A stretch of 64,000 nt of DNA from Kaistella sp. SH40-3 (lineage in GTDB: Bacteria > Bacteroidota > Bacteroidia > Flavobacteriales > Weeksellaceae): the NCBI RefSeq assembly GCF_030686865.1, contig NZ_JAQYUS010000006.1:62001-126000 (forward strand). The letters are read 5' to 3'. This document shows, one piece after another, positions 18,089 to 26,989 of this stretch. The position numbers and the translations under genes are program-made. The notes below the pieces were generated by a model. It made no database searches and was not told the DNA's origin. It worked only from the letters and a program-made list of their open reading frames with translations. Each line of letters begins with the position of its first letter. Position 1 is the stretch's first letter.

Positions 18089-18925
18089 CTAATTTTTTAA
18101 TTTAATATAATTGTTCGCATACCCAAACAAAAAATTATTAACTTGATAAGGAAATTGCTCATACAATGAATTTCCTTCATTGAAAGAAAACCCATTTTTA
18201 AAATCTTTTTGGGCTTCTAAAAGTAAAATTTCACCTTCTTCTTTTTTATTAAGATTTATTAAAGAAAGTGCTTTGTAATATTTGGCATCCGAAAATTTCT
18301 CATACTGTTCTAGTGATTTATTGAGATTGTTTATTGCATTCTGATAATTTCCTTTTTCATATTCTATAATTCCTAAATAAAATAGTTCATAAGGATTTAC
18401 GAAATTATTTTTCTGTCCAAATGCAATTGATTTTTCAATAAACTTTTGGGCTTTGTCAAATTCATTTAACTGCAAATAGCACAATCCTATCCAAAAACTG
18501 TAAGGATGATCCATTATTATTCCGTAGTCACCATTGATTTTCGTTAAATAATTAAACTCTTCCAAAGATTCGGAATAGTTCTTTTGGAAAATACATTTAA
18601 TAAAAGCTCTGTATTCTCGGTAATGATTTGTAGAATCAAGTTCGATGGCTTTATCTAAATATTTCATCCCAAGTTCATATTTTTTTTGCTTAAATAAGGG
18701 CATTGCTTTTTGTTGCCAAAAAAAAGGTTCTTTCGGAAGAATGGCAATTAAAGAATCTAAATAAAGTTGATGTTCTACAGAAAAAAGAGAAACCTTGGCA
18801 TCTTTAGTGACAAGCTCTAAAAAGATTTTCTTTTGCGTTGCATCTAATTCTTTAATCATACTTGAATTTTGAGAAAAAAGTAAGAAAGGAAAGAATAGAG
18901 TTAATAGTTTAAGGGTGATTCTCAT
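18089..18925 (-). CDS. Exported tetratricopeptide-repeat protein
   Basis: The 278-residue protein has an N-terminal signal (about 1-18, LLTLFFPFLLFSQ). It then has at least five TPR-like helix pairs, such as YELGMKYLDKAIELDSTNHY (84-103), GYANNYIK at the end and YEKGNYQNAINNLNKSLEQY. TPR arrays are protein-binding scaffolds. Its partner is unknown. It starts a run of four leftward genes for exported proteins (18089-21725) separated by 58-75, 46 and similar gaps, each probably with its own promoter. Confidence 0.75.
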   Translation of the reverse strand: MRITLKLLTLFFPFLLFSQNSSMIKELDATQKKIFLELVTKDAKVSLFSVEHQLYLDSLIAILPKEPFFWQQKAMPLFKQKKYELGMKYLDKAIELDSTNHYREYRAFIKCIFQKNYSESLEEFNYLTKINGDYGIIMDHPYSFWIGLCYLQLNEFDKAQKFIEKSIAFGQKNNFVNPYELFYLGIIEYEKGNYQNAINNLNKSLEQYEKFSDAKYYKALSLINLNKKEEGEILLLEAQKDFKNGFSFNEGNSLYEQFPYQVNNFLFGYANNYIKLKN

Positions 18926-18983
18926 TAATTTTTGTTTGTAAAAATGTTATAATCATTATATATTTTAAACGGCTTTACAACAC

Positions 18984-19898
18984 TTATAAATAATTTCTAA
19001 AGTAACTAATTATTTCGGTTATCAGATTATTCGTATTATTGTTAATTCCATGATTCGCATCTTCGTAAATTAATAATTTTGTTGAAAATTTATTAGATTT
19101 CAATTTATCAAATAATGCAAAAGCATTTTCCACATTAACTCTTTCATCATTGGCTCCATGAATAATGAAATTTTTCAAGTTCTTATTTTTCAGTAACGGA
19201 ATGGAAAGCAACGATGAGCGTTTATCTAATTCTTTATTCGGTTTTTTTTCAAAATCGGGAATGAGTTCTTTATAAAGCTGAACCATTTCTGGTCTGTCTT
19301 TTTGGTTTAAATCTGCAATTCCGCCGACTGTAATATTCGCCATTATTCTATCCGTTTCTTTCAAGACTAAGAAATTGGTCATAGCACCTCTGCTAACTCC
19401 TAACATGCCAATTTTATTAGCATCAGCATTACTTTGATGATCAATAATTTCTAATAATTTTAGAACATCTCCAATGTCTTTTCCTCCAAATTCATCTTTC
19501 CCTTCACTTCTACCACTTCCGCGTAATTGGGAACCAATAATAATAAAGCCTCTTGCTGCTATTTTAGATAGAAAATCAGTTAGTGTTGATAACGTCACCG
19601 TACCAAACTCTCTGTTACCACCTCGATTAAAAATAATTACCGGATAAGTGCCTTCTGCTTTTGGCTCGATTAAGAAACCTCTTATTTTAAGATTATCAAT
19701 GGAAGAATAATTATATCCATAAATATTTACCGAATCCAGGTATTTATATTCTTCTTTAAAAACCGGTTGTTCGTTTTTATTTTTCGCAGTATATCCTTCA
19801 TGTTTTTCTGTAAATGCCTGTTCAAGATTAACTAACGAATTTTGCGCGCTAAATATTCCGGATATCAATAATAGATAGAGGTAAAATACTTTTCTCAT
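18984..19898 (-). CDS. Secreted alpha/beta hydrolase (prolyl oligopeptidase/dienelactone hydrolase type)
   Basis: The 304-residue protein has a signal peptide (cleavage near IFSAQ) and the hydrolase fold. The oxyanion segment is IFNRGGNREFG, the nucleophile elbow is GVSRGA with S169, an acid residue lies in HGANDERVN and the catalytic His in DANHGINN. It should cut an ester or peptide bond in the periplasm or outside. The substrate is unknown. Confidence 0.8.
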   Translation of the reverse strand: MRKVFYLYLLLISGIFSAQNSLVNLEQAFTEKHEGYTAKNKNEQPVFKEEYKYLDSVNIYGYNYSSIDNLKIRGFLIEPKAEGTYPVIIFNRGGNREFGTVTLSTLTDFLSKIAARGFIIIGSQLRGSGRSEGKDEFGGKDIGDVLKLLEIIDHQSNADANKIGMLGVSRGAMTNFLVLKETDRIMANITVGGIADLNQKDRPEMVQLYKELIPDFEKKPNKELDKRSSLLSIPLLKNKNLKNFIIHGANDERVNVENAFALFDKLKSNKFSTKLLIYEDANHGINNNTNNLITEIISYFRNYL

Positions 19899-19972
19899 TA
19901 GGACTGATAAATTTTTAATAAAGTAAGAGTTAAAGGGACTTTATAAATTGATTTTAAAATAGGTGTTACTAA

Positions 19973-20851
19973 TTATCCAACGATACCAAATCTTTTATTC
20001 TTAAAATCAAGAACTATGATTTTGTCATAAAAGAAATCATTTCCGATAATTCCATCAATGTCTTGTTGTTTAAATCCAAAATAATCTTCGTCTGTGAACC
20101 ATAGTTGTTTTACCATAAAATTATTATTTCCTAACTGAATGTTTTTATTTATGTCAACAGCTCTTAAAATTAATGGATTGTTAAAATTCTTTAAATTGAA
20201 ATTTTCAACAATCTCTTTATTTTCAATAACTTGCTTCATATTTTCTTTATAAGTAATCATTGGAAATATACTCGCCCCACTATCATATAAAAAATAATAA
20301 GTTTTATCATCAATTCTTATAGGTACATGCAATTTGTTATTAATATATTTTGCGTCGACAAATTGTATTTGTTTCAGAAGTTTTCTTTTTAGTTTATCTG
20401 ATACTTCAATCTCTTTTTTAGAAAAATTTATGGTTACATATTTGTCTTTGAATATATCAGAGCCGACCACTCCACAAACTTCACCCTGTTCAAAATTTAA
20501 TAAACCTTGAAGATCATAGTTTTTTATCTCAAAATTATCAATTTTTAAATTTTGATTTTTGACGACAAACATACTATGTCCTGCCGCAAAATCATTAGGT
20601 CTAATTTCCTTAGATTTTATTAACTCTGTTTTTTCAAAACATTTATCATAAATTAAAGTTGTATTTGCACCTAAATCAAATTGAGATCTGTATGTCTGAT
20701 TTTCAATTGTGAAAGGAACACTCATTGCAATTTTGTCAATCAATTTTCCATTAATTGAATCTTTTTCCCAATTAAATGCAATAGTTTGTGATTGAGCATT
20801 TGTCGAAAAAGTGCACAGTAAAATTATTAGAAAAGTAAATTTTGAATTCAT
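19973..20851 (-). CDS. Exported retropepsin-like aspartyl protease
   Basis: The 292-residue protein has a signal peptide (cleavage near TNAQS) and two pepsin/retropepsin-like lobes. The second lobe has the active-site triplet in FLYDSGASIFPM. The first has FDLGANTTLIY, where the usual D-T/S-G is D-L-G, followed by the expected Ala. The IIGNDFFYDKIIVLDF ending is typical of bacterial clan AA proteins. It may be an active single-chain protease or a peptide-binding relative. Confidence 0.7.
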   Translation of the reverse strand: MNSKFTFLIILLCTFSTNAQSQTIAFNWEKDSINGKLIDKIAMSVPFTIENQTYRSQFDLGANTTLIYDKCFEKTELIKSKEIRPNDFAAGHSMFVVKNQNLKIDNFEIKNYDLQGLLNFEQGEVCGVVGSDIFKDKYVTINFSKKEIEVSDKLKRKLLKQIQFVDAKYINNKLHVPIRIDDKTYYFLYDSGASIFPMITYKENMKQVIENKEIVENFNLKNFNNPLILRAVDINKNIQLGNNNFMVKQLWFTDEDYFGFKQQDIDGIIGNDFFYDKIIVLDFKNKRFGIVG

Positions 20852-20897
20852 AAATTATTTTTTTTAATATTATAATTAAATTGGACGATTCTAATAA

Positions 20898-21725
20898 TTA
20901 TCGTAACAAATCAATTTCTAGGATATTATTATCTTTTTTTAACTTGTCTTTTTCTCGCTTAGAAATTTCTAACCAAATTTCAGTCCCTGTTTTCATATTG
21001 CCATTGCGATCGGGTTGGTCGGGAATACTCCCCATTAAATCTGCTGCCGGATTTCCCCGGTATTCTTTAAACTTCTTTTTAAACATATTATAGTCTAACG
21101 ATGGTAAATCTTTTAAACTGACGGAGGAAGGATAGACAAAGTTTGCTGCGGAGTTTTTCACGCCTATTAACTCAAATACATGTTGATCGTTTTCGTCTGC
21201 AACTTTTACAATAAGTCCAGGCAAGCCTCTAAATTTATAAGGTCCATCGGGAAAAGGAATAGCTTTGGTGAAATAGGCAATCCATTTTCTACCTCCAAAA
21301 GTGGTTGTTGCCTTTTGAACTTTATACCCCAGTATTTCGGCAAATTCTGATTCTAATTTCCAGTTAATCTCACGGTCATCTTTTAGTAAATATGATGTTA
21401 TTCCTAAAGTAAGTTTATGATCAAGTATTTTCTCATTTGGATATTTTAAAATTCTGTACGTTGAAATATATTCACTTTGAGTATATCGGGGATCATTGTT
21501 TCCCTTATTTCTTCTATCTAAAAGTGTGGAATCTATTTTCATTTTTTCTAAACTATAAAACTCCGATTGATCTTTGTTAATGTTTAAAATCATTAATTGC
21601 GAAACCTTATTTTTTGTTGCAGTAGAATCTGGTATAAATTGGTATTGATAAGTGAAAGTTTGACTCTGAAAAACTAAATAATTGCTTAGTAAAAAGAGTA
21701 AAGATAAAAGAGATTTTTTCATCAT
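20898..21725 (-). CDS. GLPGLI family protein
   Basis: The 275-residue exported protein (signal about 1-21) carries the family motif RGLPGLIVKV (about residues 165-174) after GPYKF. GLPGLI proteins are widespread in Flavobacteriia, usually beside TonB-dependent receptors or exported proteins. Their biochemical role is not established. No receptor is adjacent here. Confidence 0.88.
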   Translation of the reverse strand: MMKKSLLSLLFLLSNYLVFQSQTFTYQYQFIPDSTATKNKVSQLMILNINKDQSEFYSLEKMKIDSTLLDRRNKGNNDPRYTQSEYISTYRILKYPNEKILDHKLTLGITSYLLKDDREINWKLESEFAEILGYKVQKATTTFGGRKWIAYFTKAIPFPDGPYKFRGLPGLIVKVADENDQHVFELIGVKNSAANFVYPSSVSLKDLPSLDYNMFKKKFKEYRGNPAADLMGSIPDQPDRNGNMKTGTEIWLEISKREKDKLKKDNNILEIDLLR

Positions 21726-22014
21726 ATTTATTAAATGATTTCATTGCAAGATAATGTAAAAATTTATTTCAAAAAGGTTGAACTTAAAGTTGATTTTTCT
21801 ATTGTTTTTGATGGAAAATAGCGTAGGCAAAATGAACGCAGAAAAGTTAAGTTATTGCGTTATTGAAAATTATGAAACCTTCAAAATTTTTAAAATCTTG
21901 AAGGTTTGAGTTTGGATGGAAAAGTTATTTTGTAAATCTGGGTGAGACAAACTGCCCGAACTTATAGCCCCGATTGACTCTGTATTATTTATTTTTTTTA
22001 AAGGAATCGTCGAA

Positions 22015-22145
22015 TCTCATTCTTCGATTTGGAATGGAAATCCTTTTTTCTGTACTTTCGTCTTTAGACCAGAGTGCAGAAAAAAGATTGTAATGGAAAG
22101 CGGGACCGAAATTTCGAAGAAGCGAAAATTTTGTTGCTCCAAAAA
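22015..22145. repeat. Interspersed repeat element, copy 2
   Basis: This lies within the 423-base gap 21726-22148. The pair TGGAAATCCTTTTT and AAAAAAGATTG...GGAAAGCGGGAC surrounds a hairpin, matching the copy at 56905-57005 (GCGGAAATCC, AAAAAAAGATTGGGAGCGG). The rest of the gap has only a small AAACCTTCAA/TTGAAGGTTT hairpin near 21868-21908. No gene is seen. Confidence 0.55.
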
Positions 22146-22148
22146 ACC

Positions 22149-22805
22149 TTAGCCAATCCTCTTTTTCACGAAAACCATATACGCCATATAAATCAACGGC
22201 AGCGCCATGATTCCTAAGTATAATCCGTTATCGATGGCTCTTTCGGGCTGAATAGCAACGGCGTAAACTAAACCGAAAAAAGCACCACCTAAATGGGCGG
22301 CATGTCCAACATTATCGTGCTGTCTTGGATTGAGCATCATGTAAACTGAATAGGCGAAATAGGCGAACCCGAAAAGGTAACCCGGAATTGCAATCGGAAT
22401 AAAGAAGAAGTAAATTCCCAGATCTGGAATCATCGCAATGGATGCAAACAAAATCCCGGAAACTCCACCACTCGCGCCAATCGCTGAATACCAAGATTGA
22501 TTCTTATAAAGATAGAGTGAGAAAATATTTCCTAAAAGGATAGAGCCAAAGTAAACGAGTAGAAATCCGAACGCGCCAAAAACTTCGATAACGATGGGTC
22601 CGAAGAAATACAGCGTCAACATATTGAACATTAAGTGCATTAAGTCGGCGTGTAAAAAACCGGCAGAAATTAAACGCACATATTCTTTGTTACGCAAAAT
22701 TGCACCGACATTGAACTTATATTTTTCGAAAAGTGCGTGATTGCTAAAAGCGATATAACTGATGATTGCGGTTGCGGCAATGATGATCAATAAAACTGGA
22801 CTCAT
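22149..22805 (-). CDS. Rhomboid family intramembrane serine protease
   Basis: The 218-residue protein has six membrane helices. The GASG motif with S112 lies in one helix, and H171 in GHAAHLGGAFFG lies in another, forming the intramembrane Ser-His dyad. HADLMHLMFNM in TM2 supplies the oxyanion residues. It should cleave membrane-anchored proteins within the bilayer. The substrate is unknown. clpS follows upstream 42 bases away on the same strand. Confidence 0.9.
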   Translation of the reverse strand: MSPVLLIIIAATAIISYIAFSNHALFEKYKFNVGAILRNKEYVRLISAGFLHADLMHLMFNMLTLYFFGPIVIEVFGAFGFLLVYFGSILLGNIFSLYLYKNQSWYSAIGASGGVSGILFASIAMIPDLGIYFFFIPIAIPGYLFGFAYFAYSVYMMLNPRQHDNVGHAAHLGGAFFGLVYAVAIQPERAIDNGLYLGIMALPLIYMAYMVFVKKRIG

Positions 22806-22847
22806 ATTATTTTACAAAATAAAAGTTTCGGAGACCGAAACTTTGGT

Positions 22848-23165
22848 TTAAACTAGTTCTGAAGTTAAACTTCGGGAAAGTAACTTTTCGTGCATGGGTT
22901 TTAGTTTTTCTAAACTCCCGGTTTTTACGGTGCATTTGCCTTTGTAATGGACCAAAAATGTACATTGTTCGGCCTGCTCCAAAGTGTGCTCACAAATCTC
23001 GACTAACGCATCGATGACGTAATCAAAGGTATTAACATCATCGTTCCATAAAATTATTTTATAGACTTCGTCTTCTTTTTCTAAGACCGCAACATCTTCT
23101 TCGTATTCGCGCTGCGGATTTTCGTAATCCTTAATATTGGTTGGAATATTATACTGTAAACCCAT
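22848..23165 (-). CDS. clpS: ATP-dependent Clp protease adaptor ClpS
   Basis: The 105-residue protein has a variable N-terminal tail and the ClpS core: YKIILWNDDVNTFDYVIDAL, then EQAEQCTFLVHYKGKC. It recognises N-degrons (bulky N-terminal residues) and delivers proteins to ClpA or ClpC with ClpP. The NDD motif binds the alpha-amino group of the substrate. clpA is not adjacent. Confidence 0.93.
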   Translation of the reverse strand: MGLQYNIPTNIKDYENPQREYEEDVAVLEKEDEVYKIILWNDDVNTFDYVIDALVEICEHTLEQAEQCTFLVHYKGKCTVKTGSLEKLKPMHEKLLSRSLTSELV

Positions 23166-23198
23166 TTTCTTTAATTTTAAAAATGATTATTCTTTAAA

Positions 23199-24557
23199 TT
23201 AAATTTCTCCAATCTCGTTGGTCAAATCACTGTCAATACTTTGCTCTTCGTAGGTTAGTTCTATAAGATCAACGCTTTTATTCTGCATTTTCAGAATTTT
23301 TACGTGGTAATCATTAATGTTGAATTCTTGATTTTCCTCAGGGATATCCTGTAATTCATGTAAGATATATCCGGCTAAAGTATTGTATTCACCATCTTCT
23401 GAAAGTGGAAACATCTTCGGTAAACTTTCATTGATTTCATCTAAAGGTTGTGTCGCCTTTACCCAGAAAACGTTCTCGCCGACTTTGTCAACAATTCTTT
23501 CTTCCTCGTCTTCTTCATCCTGAATCTCCCCTACCAATTCTTCCAAAATATCTTCCAGGGTTACGATTCCTTCCGTTCCACCAAATTCATCGATCACTAC
23601 AGCTAAGTGCTGTTTTTTCTGTTGGAATACTTTCAGCAAATCTGAAATCTTTTTACTTCCTACCACAAAAAACGGATCACGCATTAGTTCTTTCAAATCT
23701 GCATGATTAATCTGGCCTTTTCGCTTTACGTATTCCCGGATGATTTCTTTTGCATAGAATATACCAACAATATTATCAATTGAATTTTCATAAACCGGAA
23801 GTCTGGAATACCCACCTTCCATAATAATGTTAATGATTTCTTCTATTGGTTGCTCAATATCGATTGAAGAGATATTCTGTCTTGGAATCATGATTTGTTT
23901 CGCAGAGTGATCTGTAAAATCGAATGCATTTTTAATAATCTCATAATTCTCTTCTTCAATCGCGCCTGAATCTGCAGACTGCTTCACCAATAATTGCAAT
24001 TCTTCGGTCGAGTGAATTTCCTGATCTGACGCAGGGTGAATTTTGATCAAACGTAAAAAAGCATTAGACATGTGGTTCATCGACCATATGAATGGTTTAA
24101 ATACGGTATAGAAAACACGAAGTGGCATTGCGATAGCCATAACGGTAGGTTCTGCTTTTCTTATTGCAATTGATTTCGGAATTAATTCCCCAAAAACAAT
24201 ATGCATAACCGTAATAATAAGGAAACTTAAGATTAATGAAATTGTTGTAATAGTAGCTTCTGCAACTGCTAATTCGAAATAATGAAAGAGGTTTTCGATT
24301 ACGTGATGCATTGCACTTTCACCAACCCAACCTAAAGCAAGAGATGCTAACGTAATCCCCAGTTGCGTGGCAGAAAGATATTCATCAAGATGCTTAATGA
24401 TGTGTTCTGCTTGTTTCGCCATAGAATCCCCGTCTGCAGCTTTCAACTGAATTTGGGAGTAACGAACTTTAACGATTGAGAATTCTGCGGCTACGAAAAA
24501 ACCATTCAGTAATACTAAGAACACAGCTAATAATAGCTTAATTATGTCAGAATCCAT
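23199..24557 (-). CDS. CNNM/CorC-type hemolysin family transporter
   Basis: The 452-residue protein has a CNNM membrane domain (about 1-195, four hydrophobic segments with VFGELIPKSIAIRKAE). Two CBS domains follow (about 215-335, IMIPRQNISSID and LAVVIDEFGGTEGIVTLEDILEELVGEIQ), then a CorC/HlyC C-terminal domain (about 350-435). Members are linked to magnesium or cobalt efflux; 'hemolysin' is a historical name. It could also be a GldE paralogue, but no gldD or mutY is beside it. Confidence 0.85.
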   Translation of the reverse strand: MDSDIIKLLLAVFLVLLNGFFVAAEFSIVKVRYSQIQLKAADGDSMAKQAEHIIKHLDEYLSATQLGITLASLALGWVGESAMHHVIENLFHYFELAVAEATITTISLILSFLIITVMHIVFGELIPKSIAIRKAEPTVMAIAMPLRVFYTVFKPFIWSMNHMSNAFLRLIKIHPASDQEIHSTEELQLLVKQSADSGAIEEENYEIIKNAFDFTDHSAKQIMIPRQNISSIDIEQPIEEIINIIMEGGYSRLPVYENSIDNIVGIFYAKEIIREYVKRKGQINHADLKELMRDPFFVVGSKKISDLLKVFQQKKQHLAVVIDEFGGTEGIVTLEDILEELVGEIQDEEDEEERIVDKVGENVFWVKATQPLDEINESLPKMFPLSEDGEYNTLAGYILHELQDIPEENQEFNINDYHVKILKMQNKSVDLIELTYEEQSIDSDLTNEIGEI

Positions 24558-24649
24558 TTAGAAATTTAAAAAATATTGCTACAAAGATACGCAAAATTAA
24601 TAATTAAAATTAAAGTATTTTCAACATAAGATATTTATAGAAAAAGAAA

Positions 24650-24673
24650 AACATCTGAAAATCAGATGCTTTG
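24650..24673 (-). terminator. Terminator of the P-domain T9SS gene
   Basis: GCATCTGA/TCAGATGT stem in the minus-strand transcript, followed by a T-rich tract. A decayed copy lies at about 25692-25725. Confidence 0.65.
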
Positions 24674-24691
24674 GATGTAAAATAATGGGGA

Positions 24692-25570
24692 TTACTTTTT
24701 AATAAATTTAATACTTTGTTTTTTCTCTCCGTCTTTGGTAGGAACTAGTAGATACATTCCTGGAGAAAGATTTCGAACATCAACTTGAAAATCTTTAGAG
24801 TTTCTCAAGATATTTTCATTCTTAACCATTTTTCCAGAGGCATCATAAATACCAAGCGACAAAGATTTAAAATCATCTTTCATGTTTAAAAGCAATTGAT
24901 CTTGCACCGGATTTTGTTTTAAAGAAAGTTCATTTCCAAAAACTCCGGCCTCATTACTTTTCATTGTTGCACCATTCCCTATGATCATTTGCCAAGAAGC
25001 GATTGAACTTGGTTCTCCCGTTCCATAGTCATATAAAATCAATCTCCATTCTCCATCCAATTTTTTACCTGGTAAAAAAGCTGCTAAAGTTCCCGGATTA
25101 TGCGTTGGATAGGGTGCATTCCCATAAGTTGGTGCGTAATTTCCAGCTGGTATTGTTGCAGTTGAAAGTATAGAAAAATCGATCAACGTAGTATGGGTAG
25201 AATTAAAACTCAAAATATTTGTACCGGAGAATTTGGAAGAATCTCCACAAGATGTTACTAAATTAGCACCTAATCTACGGATCAATGTAATTGCTTGTCC
25301 TTCAGGATTTATGAGATCTACAGTAACATCTCCTAGCCATTGTGAATTTAAACCTAAATTAATTGTAATTTTGGATGCATCTGAAATTGTACCAACGATA
25401 GGAATATTTATAACTGTCATTTGAACGCCAGGTTGGACATTATACCCGCATCCACCAATTCTGGTTTCTGCTACAGCATCTGCAGTAGGAGTATTATTTT
25501 GATAAGTCTGCGCTTGGGTAAAACTGCACATTACAGTAAAACAAATTACAAGAATGTTGAGCTTTTTCAT
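24692..25570 (-). CDS. Secreted P-domain (proprotein convertase-like) protein with T9SS sorting domain
   Basis: The 292-residue protein has a signal peptide (cleavage near TQAQT). A P/Homo-B beta-sandwich follows at about 40-205, with INLGLNSQWLGDVTVDLINP and the classic LDGEWRLILYDYGTGEPSSIASW. The C-terminal sorting domain (about 215-292) runs NPVQDQLLL, IYDASGKMV, LSPGMYLL and ends SIKFIKK. There is no protease domain, so it is a free-standing P-domain that probably binds or stabilises something at the cell surface. Confidence 0.85.
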   Translation of the reverse strand: MKKLNILVICFTVMCSFTQAQTYQNNTPTADAVAETRIGGCGYNVQPGVQMTVINIPIVGTISDASKITINLGLNSQWLGDVTVDLINPEGQAITLIRRLGANLVTSCGDSSKFSGTNILSFNSTHTTLIDFSILSTATIPAGNYAPTYGNAPYPTHNPGTLAAFLPGKKLDGEWRLILYDYGTGEPSSIASWQMIIGNGATMKSNEAGVFGNELSLKQNPVQDQLLLNMKDDFKSLSLGIYDASGKMVKNENILRNSKDFQVDVRNLSPGMYLLVPTKDGEKKQSIKFIKK

Positions 25571-25738
25571 AATAATTAATTTTTATTTAGAAACAAACAT
25601 ATTCAATTTAATACCTAAAGTTCAAGTATAAACACCTATTTCACAAGGGTTTAAATACGCCAAAATCACAATATTAGTTTGCTGATTATAAAAAAAAGCA
25701 TCTGAAAATCAAATACTTTAATATAAAATGAATGAAGA

Positions 25739-25845
25739 TTACTTTTTAATAAATTTAATAGATTTTTTTCTTTCACCACCTTTTATTGGAACTAAACGGT
25801 ACATTCCCAGGAGAAAGATATCTTACATTAATTGAAAACCCTTAC
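25739..25845 (-). pseudogene. Decayed copy of a T9SS sorting-domain tail
   Basis: On the minus strand this reads LSPG, then after a frame change GMYRLVPIKGGERKKSIKFI, ending KK-stop. It is nearly the tail of the intact gene 24692-25570 (SPGMYLLVPTKDGEKKQSIK). The similarity continues into the 3' flank, where the hairpin word CATCTGAAAATCA also recurs. The rest of the reading frame is missing. The 491-base gap holds no other gene. Confidence 0.7.
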
Positions 25846-26012
25846 TTTTTCTAATAATACTTTTAGTTTTTAAAACAATGAAACTTGCCACTAAAAATTA
25901 AAATTTATTAATAAATATTATGGTAATGAAATCACCTATATGGTTAGTAATAAAGCACTTAATCTGAAAACGAACAACTTTACTACCCCTTCTTATAAAT
26001 AAGACAAAAGAA

Positions 26013-26038
26013 AAAGACCGTGAAAAATCACAGTCTTT
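26013..26038 (-). terminator. Terminator of the atp operon
   Basis: AAAGACTGTGA/TCACGGTCTTT stem with one G-U pair in the minus-strand transcript, followed by a T-rich run, 24 bases after the atpG stop. Confidence 0.8.
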
Positions 26039-26061
26039 ATATTCTTTAAAACAACTTTTTA

Positions 26062-26919
26062 TTAAGAATTCTTCAATGCTTCGGCACCACCCACAATCTC
26101 CAAAATTTCATTGGTAATTGCAGCTTGACGTGCTTTGTTATAGAAGATTTTCAAATCATTTCTTAATGCTTCAGCGTTGTCGGTTGCTTTGTGCATCGCA
26201 GTCATTCTGGCTCCATGTTCAGATGCTACTGAATCTAAAATTGCTTTGTAAACCTGAGTTTTAATCGACTTCGGCATTAACACATCTAAAATTTCCTTGG
26301 CGTTAGGCTCAAAAAGGTAATCTGTATTTGGTGCTTCTGCTTTTTCAGGTAGAGCGATTGGTAAAATCTGTTCTTTCTTTACTTCTTGCGTTGCAGCATT
26401 AATGAACTTATTATAGATTACGTACACTTTATCAAAACTACCTTCGCGGTAATCTCTCATCACGTTTTCTACGAAATTAGAAACGACTTCGAAACTGATT
26501 CCATCAAAAATAGCACTTTGGTTATCGTACACTTTTTTGCTTCTGCGAACCGCATCATAAACTTTTTTACCAACGGTAAGAATTTCTATTTCGTGCTGCG
26601 AATCTGCAATCGAGTTATTCAATTCTTTAATTACAGAAGAGTTAAATGCTCCAGCAAGACCTTTATTAGAAGTAACCACGATGTAAAGAACTTTCTTCAC
26701 TTCTCTTTCTTCGGTGTAGGTAGAAACCCCTTCTAAATCTACTGTAGAACTTACATTTTCAATAATTTCCTGCAACTTCTCTGAGTAAGGTCTCAACATC
26801 ACAATAGCATCGGTTGCTTTCTTTAGTTTCGCTGCCGAAACCATTTTCATCGCACTCGTAATTTGCATTGTGGAAGAGATTGAAGTAATTCTCCCGCGTA
26901 TTTCCTTTAAATTTGCCAT
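26062..26919 (-). CDS. atpG: ATP synthase F1 gamma subunit
   Basis: The 285-residue protein has the conserved N-terminal coiled coil (MANLKEIRGRITSISSTMQITSAMKMVSAAKL) and the C-terminal helix (ASEHGARMTAMHKATDNAEAL...NKARQAAITNEILEIVGGA). Together these form the rotating shaft inside the alpha3-beta3 ring. It is the last gene of this operon. atpD and atpC are absent from the cluster, as is common in Bacteroidota. Confidence 0.97.
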   Translation of the reverse strand: MANLKEIRGRITSISSTMQITSAMKMVSAAKLKKATDAIVMLRPYSEKLQEIIENVSSTVDLEGVSTYTEEREVKKVLYIVVTSNKGLAGAFNSSVIKELNNSIADSQHEIEILTVGKKVYDAVRRSKKVYDNQSAIFDGISFEVVSNFVENVMRDYREGSFDKVYVIYNKFINAATQEVKKEQILPIALPEKAEAPNTDYLFEPNAKEILDVLMPKSIKTQVYKAILDSVASEHGARMTAMHKATDNAEALRNDLKIFYNKARQAAITNEILEIVGGAEALKNS

Positions 26920-26941
26920 TCTTTGAAGTCAATGTTTAAAA

Positions 26942-26976
26942 TTCAGTATTCAAAATTAGAAATCTTGAATACTGAA
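26942..26976. other. Hairpin between atpA and atpG
   Basis: TTCAGTATTCAA and TTGAATACTGAA form a perfect 12-bp stem with an 11-base loop in the 70-base gap. The flank is AT-rich, but no clean T tract follows the stem. It could stabilise upstream mRNA or adjust the subunit ratio. Confidence 0.5.
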
Positions 26977-26989
26977 AATTGAATATTTT

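Noticed and set aside
23199-24557. GldE identity for the CNNM protein
   Set aside because: Its usual neighbours (gldD, mutY, ssb) are absent, so only the family name is given.
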